Shown: one piece after another, positions 13,646 through 21,177 of the stretch
Layout: the number at the start of each line of letters is the position of its first letter
How positions within the stretch are numbered: position 1 is the stretch's first letter
Origin: a virus
Strand: one strand, 5' to 3'
IMG/VR virus record: IMGVR_UViG_3300046170_000516
Location: 1-21,177 of that record
Length of the DNA stretch: 21,177 bases
Notes under the pieces: model-generated
Databases searched by the model: none
What the model was told of the DNA's origin: nothing
What the model saw: only the letters and a program-made list of their open reading frames with translations
Made by a program: the position numbers and the translations under genes

Positions 13646-14392
13646 ATGTTAAATGTTAAAAATACTGATAATATAACACATTTGTTTAAAAAAAATCAAC
13701 CATTTGTTTTAAGTCATGATTTTGGATTGAGTGAAATTATCAACGTTGATAAAATATTAAAAGATTATGGAGGCCTTAAAGTTATTGTACCAGAGATAGT
13801 AGAGGGAGGTCAGTTGTCAAATTTGCAAGAAATAAATCGTATAGAGATAACTATAGAACAATATGTTAAAGAATATATAAACAAAAAAAATAACAAATAT
13901 TACCTGCGCTCAGAAAATCCTTTTGGATTTGTACAACCTGAGAAAATTTTAAAATTAGAAAAAGAAATTATTAATAAGTATAATTTTGGTAAAGCAGGAG
14001 ATATATCATTATGGTGGGGAGGGAAAGGTACTACCACTCCTTTGCATTACGATTCCTATAGCTATAAAATCGACAAAACCCTTAAGCAGATTCATAAAGA
14101 AAACTTCTATAAAAAACCAATAGCTCATTCTTTGTTAAGTGTTGTGAGTGGCATTAAAGAAGTATTGTTAATTAGCCCTCAATATAATGAATTAATAGAA
14201 AATTTAGATTTAGATCATTCTGGAGCCATGTATTCTAAGACAGAAATTTCAAAAATTTTAATTAAAAATAATATAAAACAAAATATAATAATATTAAATG
14301 AAAACCAAAGTTTAAATATACCTAGGTTTTGGTGGCATAGAATAAATAATATAAAACAAGGAATTTCAATAACTTATAATTTTAAACTATAG
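13646..14392 (+). CDS. JmjC/cupin_8-type Fe(II)/2-oxoglutarate oxygenase
   Basis: Likely hydroxylase of the JmjC-related (FIH/cupin_8) group. Of 248 aa, residues 121-137 read SLWWGGKGTTTPLHYDS and provide H134-x-D136. RFWWHRINN near the end provides the third ligand, H231, and GISITYNF is the usual closing strand. The fold order (a G-rich strand before the HxD, then hydrophobic strands LSVVSGIKEVLLISP) fits. Such enzymes hydroxylate protein side chains, RNA or small molecules using 2-oxoglutarate and O2. It lies between an unknown gene and tail gene L, so a virion protein is one possible substrate, as inference. The N-terminal half (1-118) is unlike known enzymes. Confidence 0.85.
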   Translation: MLNVKNTDNITHLFKKNQPFVLSHDFGLSEIINVDKILKDYGGLKVIVPEIVEGGQLSNLQEINRIEITIEQYVKEYINKKNNKYYLRSENPFGFVQPEKILKLEKEIINKYNFGKAGDISLWWGGKGTTTPLHYDSYSYKIDKTLKQIHKENFYKKPIAHSLLSVVSGIKEVLLISPQYNELIENLDLDHSGAMYSKTEISKILIKNNIKQNIIILNENQSLNIPRFWWHRINNIKQGISITYNFKL

Positions 14393-14405
14393 TGTAAATA
14401 ATTAT
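14391..14405 (+). promoter_or_regulatory. AGTGTAAATA element before tail gene L
   Basis: AGTGTAAATA at 14391-14400 followed by ATTAT and ATG at 14406. Same core as at 13316 and 12899-12908 (minus). If it acts as a -10 the start is leaderless. A separate Shine-Dalgarno (AAGGA, 14425-14429) lies 6 nt before an internal ATG at 14436. Confidence 0.3.
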
Positions 14406-15608
14406 ATGGAAGATTATCAAAAACAAGGATTAAACATGGAGCAAGCTTTTGGACTAGCTCCCACAGCTTTAATTTCTTTGTACGAGATATATTATTTAGA
14501 AGGATATCAAGACGTAGATGTTTATGATAATAGAAATTATGCGCTGCGCATGTGTTCTGCTGATAACTTGTCTGATATAGACGCTCAATCAGCTCAATAC
14601 ATACAAGAAAATGGATTAAAATGGGCTGGGTTTTCTTATTTTCCAATAGGTATTCAAGCTTCAAATTTCGCATCATCTTCTCAGGGCTTGCCTAGACCTT
14701 TGCTTTCAATATCAAATAAAAAAATATATGAACTAATCGCAGGAGTCGGTCATAAAGGGACGGTATTAGAGACTCTCTCCACTTACAATAAATATTTTAA
14801 TGACATGACTAATGCAAGAGTCATGAGGAGGCAAGTGTTTGCTAAATTTTTGGATGGAGATAATTTTCCTCAAAATAATAACACAAATCCTTGGGGCGTA
14901 AGATCAGCGGGATCTGGAGGTTCAGCAGACTCAGCTTATGAATTTTCTTCAAGCTTGTTTTTTATATCAAAAAAAGCCAATGAAACAAAAGAGTCGGTTG
15001 AGTACGAGCTAACATCATCATTAGACGTTGAAAATGTAACCATACCAAATAGAAGTATTTTAGGGGGATATTGCTCCTGGTGTTACAGGGGCGAGGGTTG
15101 TTATTTTACTGGACCAGCCGTATCTACAGAATTAGACGAAACTAACTTTATGCTAGGACCTCAAGACTCTTATGAGAACTCTGCAGCTTTAGCTCGATTA
15201 AATTCTACAAGACCAAAAAAAAGAGGGGGATCTTCTATAATTGGAGAGTTCGACTACGTGAACAGTATAGGAGATTGGAGTTTAGATATTAATTACCAAG
15301 CAGGGGACGTGGTTAAAACTCCTCCTGCTTCTGCTGGAGAAGGTTTCGTAGCAGGAACTAAACAAGTTCAGTTAACTGCTGGAGGCCAAATAACTCAAAA
15401 AAACGATAAAACTGTATGGGTATGCGTCGTAGATCATATGTCTACTTTAAATAATGCTCCCGAAAAGAAGAACGGACAGTGGGTTGCTGACCAATGTTCG
15501 AAAAGTATAGATGCCTGTAGATTAAGATTTAGGTCTGGCTATACAAAAAACAACACATTAAGATTTGGAGGCTTCCCCGCCACAGAAGGTTATGACACAG
15601 ATTCTTAA
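14406..15608 (+). CDS. L: tail protein L homologue with CBM-like insert
   Basis: Homologue of lambda tail-tip protein gpL, which binds an iron-sulfur cluster. It has SLYEIYYLEG, PRPLLSISN, RRQVFAKFLDGDNF (141-154) and the cysteine region CSWCYRGEGCYFTGPAV (223-239), later QCSKSIDACRLRFR (363-376) and FGGF. C223, C232, C364 and C371 match the four cluster cysteines of gpL; C226 and C340 are extra. About 120 residues separate the two pairs, against about 20 in lambda. The insert, with W291-SLDINYQAGDVV, WVCVVDHMS and NNAPE...W359, follows the W...YxxGDxV...WxCxxxHxS pattern of CBM5/12 (chitin-binding-type) modules. Start: 14406 fits the family N-terminus; ATG 14436 has a better Shine-Dalgarno and would give 390 aa. 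Confidence 0.9.
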   Translation: MEDYQKQGLNMEQAFGLAPTALISLYEIYYLEGYQDVDVYDNRNYALRMCSADNLSDIDAQSAQYIQENGLKWAGFSYFPIGIQASNFASSSQGLPRPLLSISNKKIYELIAGVGHKGTVLETLSTYNKYFNDMTNARVMRRQVFAKFLDGDNFPQNNNTNPWGVRSAGSGGSADSAYEFSSSLFFISKKANETKESVEYELTSSLDVENVTIPNRSILGGYCSWCYRGEGCYFTGPAVSTELDETNFMLGPQDSYENSAALARLNSTRPKKRGGSSIIGEFDYVNSIGDWSLDINYQAGDVVKTPPASAGEGFVAGTKQVQLTAGGQITQKNDKTVWVCVVDHMSTLNNAPEKKNGQWVADQCSKSIDACRLRFRSGYTKNNTLRFGGFPATEGYDTDS

Positions 15609-15963
15609 TAAAATTAAAATACATGCCTTAAGTAAACTAAAAGAAGAAGTTTGCGGCTTTGTTGTCCAACTCAATGAAGAAGTTTTTATTAAAGAATGCA
15701 AAAACATTTCCACAACTCCTCATAAGAAATTTGAAATTCATCCCGAAGCATATCTTCAGACAAAACTAGAGTACGATATACTGGCTATATATCACAGTCA
15801 TCCAAATTCAGAATCTTTTTCAGAAACAGATAAAATAATGTCTAGAATTAATTGCTTGCCAAATATTTTATATATAAACGAAAAAGATAAATTTGAAGCT
15901 TTTTATCCAGATCTTTGCAAAGAATATAAAATAAAAAAAATAAAGGAGATTATTGATGGTTGA
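15592..15963 (+). CDS. K: tail assembly protein K homologue, JAMM peptidase domain only
   Basis: Homologue of the N-terminal part of lambda gpK. The 123 aa from the ATG at 15592 contain a JAB/MPN (JAMM) zinc-metalloprotease domain: the catalytic glutamate in KEEVCGFVV and YHSHPNSESFSETDKI (H-x-H-P...S-x-x-D). The NlpC/P60 peptidoglycan-hydrolase domain of lambda gpK is absent, so this phage keeps only the peptidase. JAMM proteases can cleave ubiquitin-like proteins, and the next gene encodes one. AGAAGG (15584-15589) precedes the ATG with very short spacing; an upstream TTG at 15565 would add 9 aa. It overlaps L by 17 nt and I by 8 nt. Confidence 0.88.
   Translation: MTQILNKIKIHALSKLKEEVCGFVVQLNEEVFIKECKNISTTPHKKFEIHPEAYLQTKLEYDILAIYHSHPNSESFSETDKIMSRINCLPNILYINEKDKFEAFYPDLCKEYKIKKIKEIIDG
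15942..15948 (+). promoter_or_regulatory. Shine-Dalgarno site of tail gene I
   Basis: AAAGGAG at 15942-15948, 7 nt from the ATG at 15956. It fixes this ATG as the start over the in-frame TTG at 15953, and is the best ribosome-binding site in the window. Confidence 0.85.
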
Positions 15964-16450
15964 GGTATATTTACATGGCATTTTTGAGGAAAAGTTCCGT
16001 TCAAAATATAATTTTGAGTTAGACTCTATAGCTGACGTATTAAAAGCGATTGACGCTGTAGAGAGTAATTTTATGACTTTTTTAGCGCGAAACCATGATC
16101 AAATGGAATTCTCTATACTGGTTGACGGGAAAGTTTTATCTCTAGAAGACGCTAATAAAAAAGATATGAAAAGGATAGATATTTTACCCGCAGTAAAAGG
16201 AGGTTTATTTTGGTTTATTGTCGGCTTAATTGTGTCTATCGGGATTAGCGTCATCATGGCAGCTAATTCTGTCCAAGCCCCAACTATGGATAACGCGTCA
16301 ACTCAATCAGCAAAGACATCCTCCTACTCTTTTAGGGGAGAAACTAATGTAGAAAGCCAAGGAAAGCCTGTGCCGTTAGGTTACGGTAGATTGAGGGTAG
16401 GTAGTAATGTTATAGGCAATCAGACATGGAATAGGAATTTGTTTAGATGA
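15956..16450 (+). CDS. I: tail assembly protein I homologue (beta-grasp, membrane helix)
   Basis: Homologue of lambda gpI, 164 aa. The N-terminal 80 residues (VEVYLHGIFEEKF ... RIDILPAVKGG) form a ubiquitin-like beta-grasp pattern ending in K-G82-G83, directly before a hydrophobic helix (84-102, LFWFIVGLIVSIGISVI). The rest is a linker (TSSYSFRGETNVE) and the family end GKPVPLGYGRLRVGSNVIG (136-154). Known model: the JAMM domain of K may trim the beta-grasp protein at its GG. Here the GG sits in a suitable place, though cleavage is inferred. It has a strong Shine-Dalgarno; it overlaps K by 8 nt and J by 4 nt (ATGA). Confidence 0.88.
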   Translation: MVEVYLHGIFEEKFRSKYNFELDSIADVLKAIDAVESNFMTFLARNHDQMEFSILVDGKVLSLEDANKKDMKRIDILPAVKGGLFWFIVGLIVSIGISVIMAANSVQAPTMDNASTQSAKTSSYSFRGETNVESQGKPVPLGYGRLRVGSNVIGNQTWNRNLFR

Positions 16451-19400
16451 TAAATGTAAAATTTTATGGCATTCTCAGTAAAACGCTTGGGAAGAGGAAG
16501 TATAAAAATTTAGATGAATTAAAATTTTTTGTAAAGTATAATATATATCCTTGTAAAATTATTGAGCAAAAAAAAAGCTACGCAGTCCTGCCATTAGTTT
16601 CTGGAGAAGGGGGAGGAAAAGGAAAAGGATCGCCTCCCACTCCTTTGTTGAAGCCTCCTGCTCCAGACGAAAATTCTTTACAAAGCTTTTCTCAATCTGA
16701 AACACTTGACTTAATATGCGAAGGCCCAATTGAAGGCTTTTGCGACTCTAATGGTAATTTAATTACAAACAATAGTAATATAGCTAAAGGAGTGTACTTT
16801 AATGGAACTGTAGTTCAAAATGCCAACGATACTTATAATTACAGAAGGTTAGCTTTGAACTATGTAAAGGGAGACCATAAAGGTATAAACCCGTATTCCC
16901 AAACTCACAATTGGTCTCGAAGTAAAATTTATAATACCCAATCAATTAAACAAAAACTTGTTGGACCAAATATGGCTTCTACAGAAGATGGAGCTCCTCG
17001 ACTTTATGGTGGAGGGACGCCAAATTTTGCAGGCATGGTTTCTTTAATGCAGCAAAGTGGAGAGTCAAAAGTAAAGTCAGATTTTAATACATCTCATTGG
17101 TATCAAAAAAATGGAGCCCATATAGGATATTTTTTAGGGGGAACAGGCGGTTTAGACAACGCAATAAAATACGGATATGCCGCGAGCCAAGTAGAGCACG
17201 GATCAGATATTAGGACTCATACATCAACACGAGACTTTACTGCGTGGAGCGCTGGCCACTCAGAATTTACAGAAGGAGGATTTCCTGTTTCGCATACAAT
17301 TAAAAATAACGAAGTTGACTTTGCGTATATTACTATATCTATAGATGATTTAAAAGACACTGTAGATCATGGAGCAGGCGCTGGCAAAGTTGGGATTATG
17401 ACAACAAGCCGAGAGCATAAAGTTGGCTTTCAGGTAGAGATTGGAGTAAATGGCCTGACCGATGAAGAAGCTCAGTCACCTGAATTTAAGGAATGGCTAA
17501 GCCATCACGGATTTAATCAAAGCTCATCAAATCCTAGAAGATCAATCTCAAGAAATTATTTTGTACAAGGTCTGGTCGCTGGAAGTAGTTATTTAGTTGA
17601 TGTAGGTAGGGCTAGCTTTGGCGCTGATGGAGAAGTGATATTCGGGGAAGATAATGATTTTGATGAAGGCATGAATTCTATTGATGAGGGAACTAATCCT
17701 GCAGCAGTTTTTGACGCATCTGATATGGAAGCACTTAAGCCAGATCAATCTCTGCCCCATAATTTTGCACCATCCCAAGGCGAAGCCGCTTTAGGCTTGA
17801 ATAGATTTCAACAGTTTGGAGAAAACACGACTTTAAGGGATTATTATGAAAGAGGTATGAAAACTTTTTTTATGCCAATGACCGATGCGAATAACGCTTT
17901 TAATTGTTTTAGATTACCTCCCTCTACCGTAACAGTTAATGAAGATAAAATTTCTAAAACAAGATACATTAAAGTAACGAGAACAGGAAGAGAGTTGATA
18001 TCTCCAATTATGAGCGCAAAAATCAGCTTAGATAGCGTTACGGAGATTATAGACGAAAAAATAGCTTACCCTTATAGCGCAATTATACAACAATCTTTTA
18101 ATTCTAGATATTTTTCAGAAAAACCAGAGAGAACCTATCATTTAAGACTTAAGAAAATTTTGATACCATCTAATTATAATCCAGATAATAGATCAACAGT
18201 TGGAGCTAATGTATACAATGGAGCTTGGGATGGAACTTTTAAATATGCTTGGTCTGATAATCCAGCATGGGTTTTATATGATTTAATGACTAATAATAGG
18301 TATGGTATAGGCGCCTATTTAGATATTAATAAAATTGATAAATGGACTCTATATAGAATAGGTAGGTATTGTGATGCTGTGGATGATGATGGAAACTTTG
18401 TAGGGGTTGATGATACATACAATGGTAAAGAGCCTAGATACTCAATGAACGTACTAATTTCAGAAGAAGAAGAAGCTTATGAACTTTTAAAAACTATAGC
18501 AGAAACATTTCACGGAATAGCTTATTGGGATGGCAGAGGAGTTTCTATATCTATGGACGGAGGAGGCAATACTATAACTTACGATGATTTTTCGAATTCT
18601 GCAAATTACGTTATAGGAACAAAAGTAGAGTTTCCTCGCTCAACTTTTAATATATACGAAAAAATTGCAAACGGAGGTAGAGGCATTAGGCCTGGAGTAG
18701 ATCAGGATTGGAAAAAATATTGGAATAAAATACCTGGAATCGAAATTGACGAACCCGCCATTAACTTTAGCAACACCAATGTTGAAGGAGGCACTTTTTC
18801 ATATTTTACTAGTTCAAAAGCCTCAAGATATACAGTTGCTAGAGTTGGTTACATGGATAAAACTGATAGTTATAGAAAAAAATATGAGTATGTAGAGGAC
18901 AAGCAAGGCGTAAAAGAATTAGGGGTCATACGAAAAAATATTGAACCATTAGGATGCACGTCAAGAGGGCAAGCGCGTAGAATGGGGCGGTGGTTTTTCC
19001 TCACTTCTTCTGTAAACACAGAAACAATTACTTTTTCTACAGATTATAGAGCTTTGTTTTTAAAACCAGGAAATATTATAGGAGTAACTGATACTCTCAA
19101 AAACACAAATCAATCCATAGGGAAAATAGTAGATGTAGAGGGGACTGAGACTTTAGTGTTGACACATCCTATTTCTGTGCAGACCCGCAATCAAACTACC
19201 AGGCAAAATAAATATTATGACATAATACTAGGGAATATTGACCCAAGTTATAATATGGATTTTTTAGATAATAAAGGATCTGTTACTGGGGACGATATCG
19301 CTAATTTAAATAAAGCTCAAAGATTGCAAGGGTCAATTTTTCCAGCAGACGGATCAAGTACAACTACAAATAAAATTAAAGTCAAGGATCTTCAGGGTAA

Positions 19401-21177
19401 TTTTTTAAAATTTACTAATTCTTTATTAGATAGTTATGACAATGGATATAATGTAGTATCCAAAGGTACGGATTGGGCTTTAGTTAATCCAACTGATGGA
19501 GGTGAATACAGTAATGATTGGCAAGAAAGAAAATATAGGATTCAAGCAATAGAGGAAGAGGGTGAAGGTAAGTATAAAGTCATCGCTGTATTGTTTGACG
19601 AAGAGAAGCTATCATCTATGGATCAAACTTTCCCAGTAATATCTTCAAATTATGAAATAACATTAGGTGATTCAGCCGAAATTGCAAACGCAACCCCTCC
19701 AGTCGTTGAGAAGTTTAAAGAAACCAGCTCGTCAACCCTCACTTTTAAAGTTAAATTTTCCACCACTATAGATGAATCCAAGTTTAATAGCATAACTAAT
19801 AATATTATCTTGTCAAGCCCAAATGGCACACAGACTACTCACAATAATTCAAGCAGAAACGGTGGCGGAACAAAAGAATTTACAATAAATACTGGTATTG
19901 CAAAAACATCTAGCGCAGCCTCTGGAGTATGGAGCGTGTACGTTACGACAACTGGCATTCAGTCTTCTACATCCCAATCAAAAACTTCTGCCGCAGGCAT
20001 ATTATCAAGAGTTATAGCTGATGCGAGTTATAGTAATAGTCCCCCTGGCGTTTTGAATGTTGGTGTATTATCTGACGATGGGCAAACTAAAAGTAATTAT
20101 AATACTATTACCGCTCCTGGATTAAGTTTTGATATAAGTTGGGAGTATCAAGATATTGACGGAGGAAGGACGCAATATGATAGTATCTCAACGCTACTTG
20201 GTAGTAGTCCATTTTTCGAAGGGTTTAGGGTAGGACTATGCCCAGTAGATAGAAGCGGTTTGACAAGCGCAAGAAGCGCGGGAACCCCCCAAACAACTAA
20301 TGTGAGATGGATTTATGGTGATGATAATCTACTCAATAGGCTAAGCTTTAGCTTTAATTATGAAAGAAGATTTGATAAGCAAGCCGACGATGATGGTGTA
20401 GAAAGCTTTATATACAGTAATCTACAGGATGAGAGAGGTATAGCTGTAGTAGTTCAAGCTGTAGCAAGAGCAGGTAATAGTAGGAGATATAGCAGCAGAG
20501 AAACTTTTATTATGTATGACCCACCAGTTATATATACTCCTGTTATTACTTCAATCGTTCCAAGATTTATACCAAACAGCGATGTATTTTATGATTTAAA
20601 TAAAGATAAAACAATATCAATCATTGTAACAGATGATGACGGAAATGAGTCTCAATCAGAAACCAGTCCACACGGAAAAATACCTGATGGCGCAGTATTT
20701 GATTTTGAAACTGAGGCCTCTAAGAACTCAAACGTTCCCTCAAGGATATATTCTGTAGACGAAGCTTTGGCATTGTGGACTGAAATAAAAAATAATACTA
20801 TTAATTCTAATGTTGTCAACCAAAAGAGTAGAAAAATAAGCAGATGGTTTGGAGGAAATGCTCAAACAATATATATAGATATATCTTATGATAATATTAA
20901 GCTCGCTGCTGAAGCGTGGGAGGAATATCAGTATATAGACCCAAAATATGGAGACCAAGTCGATACTCACTGGGAGAATTTCACTATTGTAAATTACGCT
21001 CACCAAGAAGAAATCTCTGATACAGAAATGGTGTCTGAATTAGGAGATTGGACTACTGAAGATATAGTCTTTAATGATGCAAATAAACAAATTTTGAGAA
21101 AAAATCTTCCAGAGGGTGCTGGGGCAAATACACTATCAGCATTTGAGTCTATGTCTTTATTTGCTTCAGGTAGTTTT
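16447..21177 (+). CDS. J: tail tip attachment protein J homologue, C-terminus beyond window
   Basis: Central host-recognition fibre of the tail tip; 1,577 residues are visible and the frame runs off the edge, against 1,132 in lambda. Matches to gpJ in order: LDLICEGPIEGF (about 88-99), PSNYNP and WDGTFKYAW (about 575-605), NNRYGIG...KWTLYRIGRYCD (about 617-645), GCTSRGQARRMGRWF (about 836-850) and KPGNIIGV. About 445 residues lie between the first block and YPYSAIIQ (lambda about 205), an extra insert of about 240. Residues 1-70 (MINVKFYGIL ... SGEGGGKGKGS) look like a degenerate second beta-grasp. The distal part has threonine/serine-rich repeats of fibronectin-like strands. It overlaps I by 4 nt (ATGA). 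Confidence 0.92.
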   Translation, partial: MINVKFYGILSKTLGKRKYKNLDELKFFVKYNIYPCKIIEQKKSYAVLPLVSGEGGGKGKGSPPTPLLKPPAPDENSLQSFSQSETLDLICEGPIEGFCDSNGNLITNNSNIAKGVYFNGTVVQNANDTYNYRRLALNYVKGDHKGINPYSQTHNWSRSKIYNTQSIKQKLVGPNMASTEDGAPRLYGGGTPNFAGMVSLMQQSGESKVKSDFNTSHWYQKNGAHIGYFLGGTGGLDNAIKYGYAASQVEHGSDIRTHTSTRDFTAWSAGHSEFTEGGFPVSHTIKNNEVDFAYITISIDDLKDTVDHGAGAGKVGIMTTSREHKVGFQVEIGVNGLTDEEAQSPEFKEWLSHHGFNQSSSNPRRSISRNYFVQGLVAGSSYLVDVGRASFGADGEVIFGEDNDFDEGMNSIDEGTNPAAVFDASDMEALKPDQSLPHNFAPSQGEAALGLNRFQQFGENTTLRDYYERGMKTFFMPMTDANNAFNCFRLPPSTVTVNEDKISKTRYIKVTRTGRELISPIMSAKISLDSVTEIIDEKIAYPYSAIIQQSFNSRYFSEKPERTYHLRLKKILIPSNYNPDNRSTVGANVYNGAWDGTFKYAWSDNPAWVLYDLMTNNRYGIGAYLDINKIDKWTLYRIGRYCDAVDDDGNFVGVDDTYNGKEPRYSMNVLISEEEEAYELLKTIAETFHGIAYWDGRGVSISMDGGGNTITYDDFSNSANYVIGTKVEFPRSTFNIYEKIANGGRGIRPGVDQDWKKYWNKIPGIEIDEPAINFSNTNVEGGTFSYFTSSKASRYTVARVGYMDKTDSYRKKYEYVEDKQGVKELGVIRKNIEPLGCTSRGQARRMGRWFFLTSSVNTETITFSTDYRALFLKPGNIIGVTDTLKNTNQSIGKIVDVEGTETLVLTHPISVQTRNQTTRQNKYYDIILGNIDPSYNMDFLDNKGSVTGDDIANLNKAQRLQGSIFPADGSSTTTNKIKVKDLQGNFLKFTNSLLDSYDNGYNVVSKGTDWALVNPTDGGEYSNDWQERKYRIQAIEEEGEGKYKVIAVLFDEEKLSSMDQTFPVISSNYEITLGDSAEIANATPPVVEKFKETSSSTLTFKVKFSTTIDESKFNSITNNIILSSPNGTQTTHNNSSRNGGGTKEFTINTGIAKTSSAASGVWSVYVTTTGIQSSTSQSKTSAAGILSRVIADASYSNSPPGVLNVGVLSDDGQTKSNYNTITAPGLSFDISWEYQDIDGGRTQYDSISTLLGSSPFFEGFRVGLCPVDRSGLTSARSAGTPQTTNVRWIYGDDNLLNRLSFSFNYERRFDKQADDDGVESFIYSNLQDERGIAVVVQAVARAGNSRRYSSRETFIMYDPPVIYTPVITSIVPRFIPNSDVFYDLNKDKTISIIVTDDDGNESQSETSPHGKIPDGAVFDFETEASKNSNVPSRIYSVDEALALWTEIKNNTINSNVVNQKSRKISRWFGGNAQTIYIDISYDNIKLAAEAWEEYQYIDPKYGDQVDTHWENFTIVNYAHQEEISDTEMVSELGDWTTEDIVFNDANKQILRKNLPEGAGANTLSAFESMSLFASGSF

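Noticed and set aside
14374-14676. 100-aa minus-strand ORF
   Set aside because: Antisense to tail gene L, which is strongly supported.
17593-17778. 61-aa minus-strand ORF
   Set aside because: Inside the J reading frame on the other strand; no sign of a gene.
20740-21006. 88-aa minus-strand ORF
   Set aside because: Inside J on the other strand; the hydrophobic look arises from complement of AT-rich J codons.

Overview
This 21.2-kb, AT-rich window reads as part of the genome of a tailed phage (or prophage) with a lambda-type siphovirus tail. It probably infects a Gram-negative, marine-type bacterium. The phage assignment rests on a recognisable tail-tip block (gpL, gpK, gpI and gpJ homologues in that order) on the plus strand. 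The Gram-negative assignment rests on an exported outer-membrane beta-barrel, a predicted lipoprotein and a set of surface-sugar genes. No tRNA, rRNA, CRISPR array or transposon was seen, and no gene-free stretch exceeds 300 bases.

Layout. (1) About 1-7112, minus strand: a glycan island of ten tightly packed genes. It holds GDP-mannose 4,6-dehydratase (cut by the window edge), a glycosyltransferase, a DegT/perosamine-synthase-type aminotransferase, a small unknown protein, a sugar N-formyltransferase and five more glycosyltransferase-like genes. Dehydratase, aminotransferase and formyltransferase together would make GDP-N-formylperosamine; the transferases could build it into a glycan on the host surface or on the virion. 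(2) 7148-7171: a strong intrinsic terminator separating the island from the block upstream of it. (3) 7199-13214, minus strand: accessory and early-type genes. These are a small two-helix membrane protein, an outer-membrane beta-barrel, a membrane-anchored Holliday-junction-resolvase-like nuclease, a GNAT-like protein, small phage proteins (one only 57 aa), a PD-(D/E)XK-like protein, a lipoprotein, a possible AT-hook protein, two unknown ORFs that overlap, a degenerate UV-endonuclease (UvdE)-like protein and a DUF736-like protein. (4) 13331-21177, plus strand: an unknown small protein, a JmjC/cupin-type 2-oxoglutarate oxygenase, then L-K-I-J. J is open at the right edge.

Regulation. The minus-strand genes mostly lack Shine-Dalgarno sequences. 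Several have a consensus -10 element only 6-8 nt before the ATG (before 13214, 10689, 8100, 7112 and 2930), and two of these also carry a perfect TTGACA box at a 17-bp spacing. This predicts leaderless mRNAs. Tail genes K and I have Shine-Dalgarno sites. A nearly repeated 37-bp box precedes two glycan-island genes at identical distance from the ATG, suggesting co-regulation.

Most noteworthy: a phage-borne N-formylperosamine route with about six glycosyltransferases; a gpL homologue with a carbohydrate-binding-module-like insert between its metal-cluster cysteines; a JAMM peptidase flanked by two beta-grasp/GG-type segments; a 2OG oxygenase in the tail operon; and predicted leaderless phage promoters.
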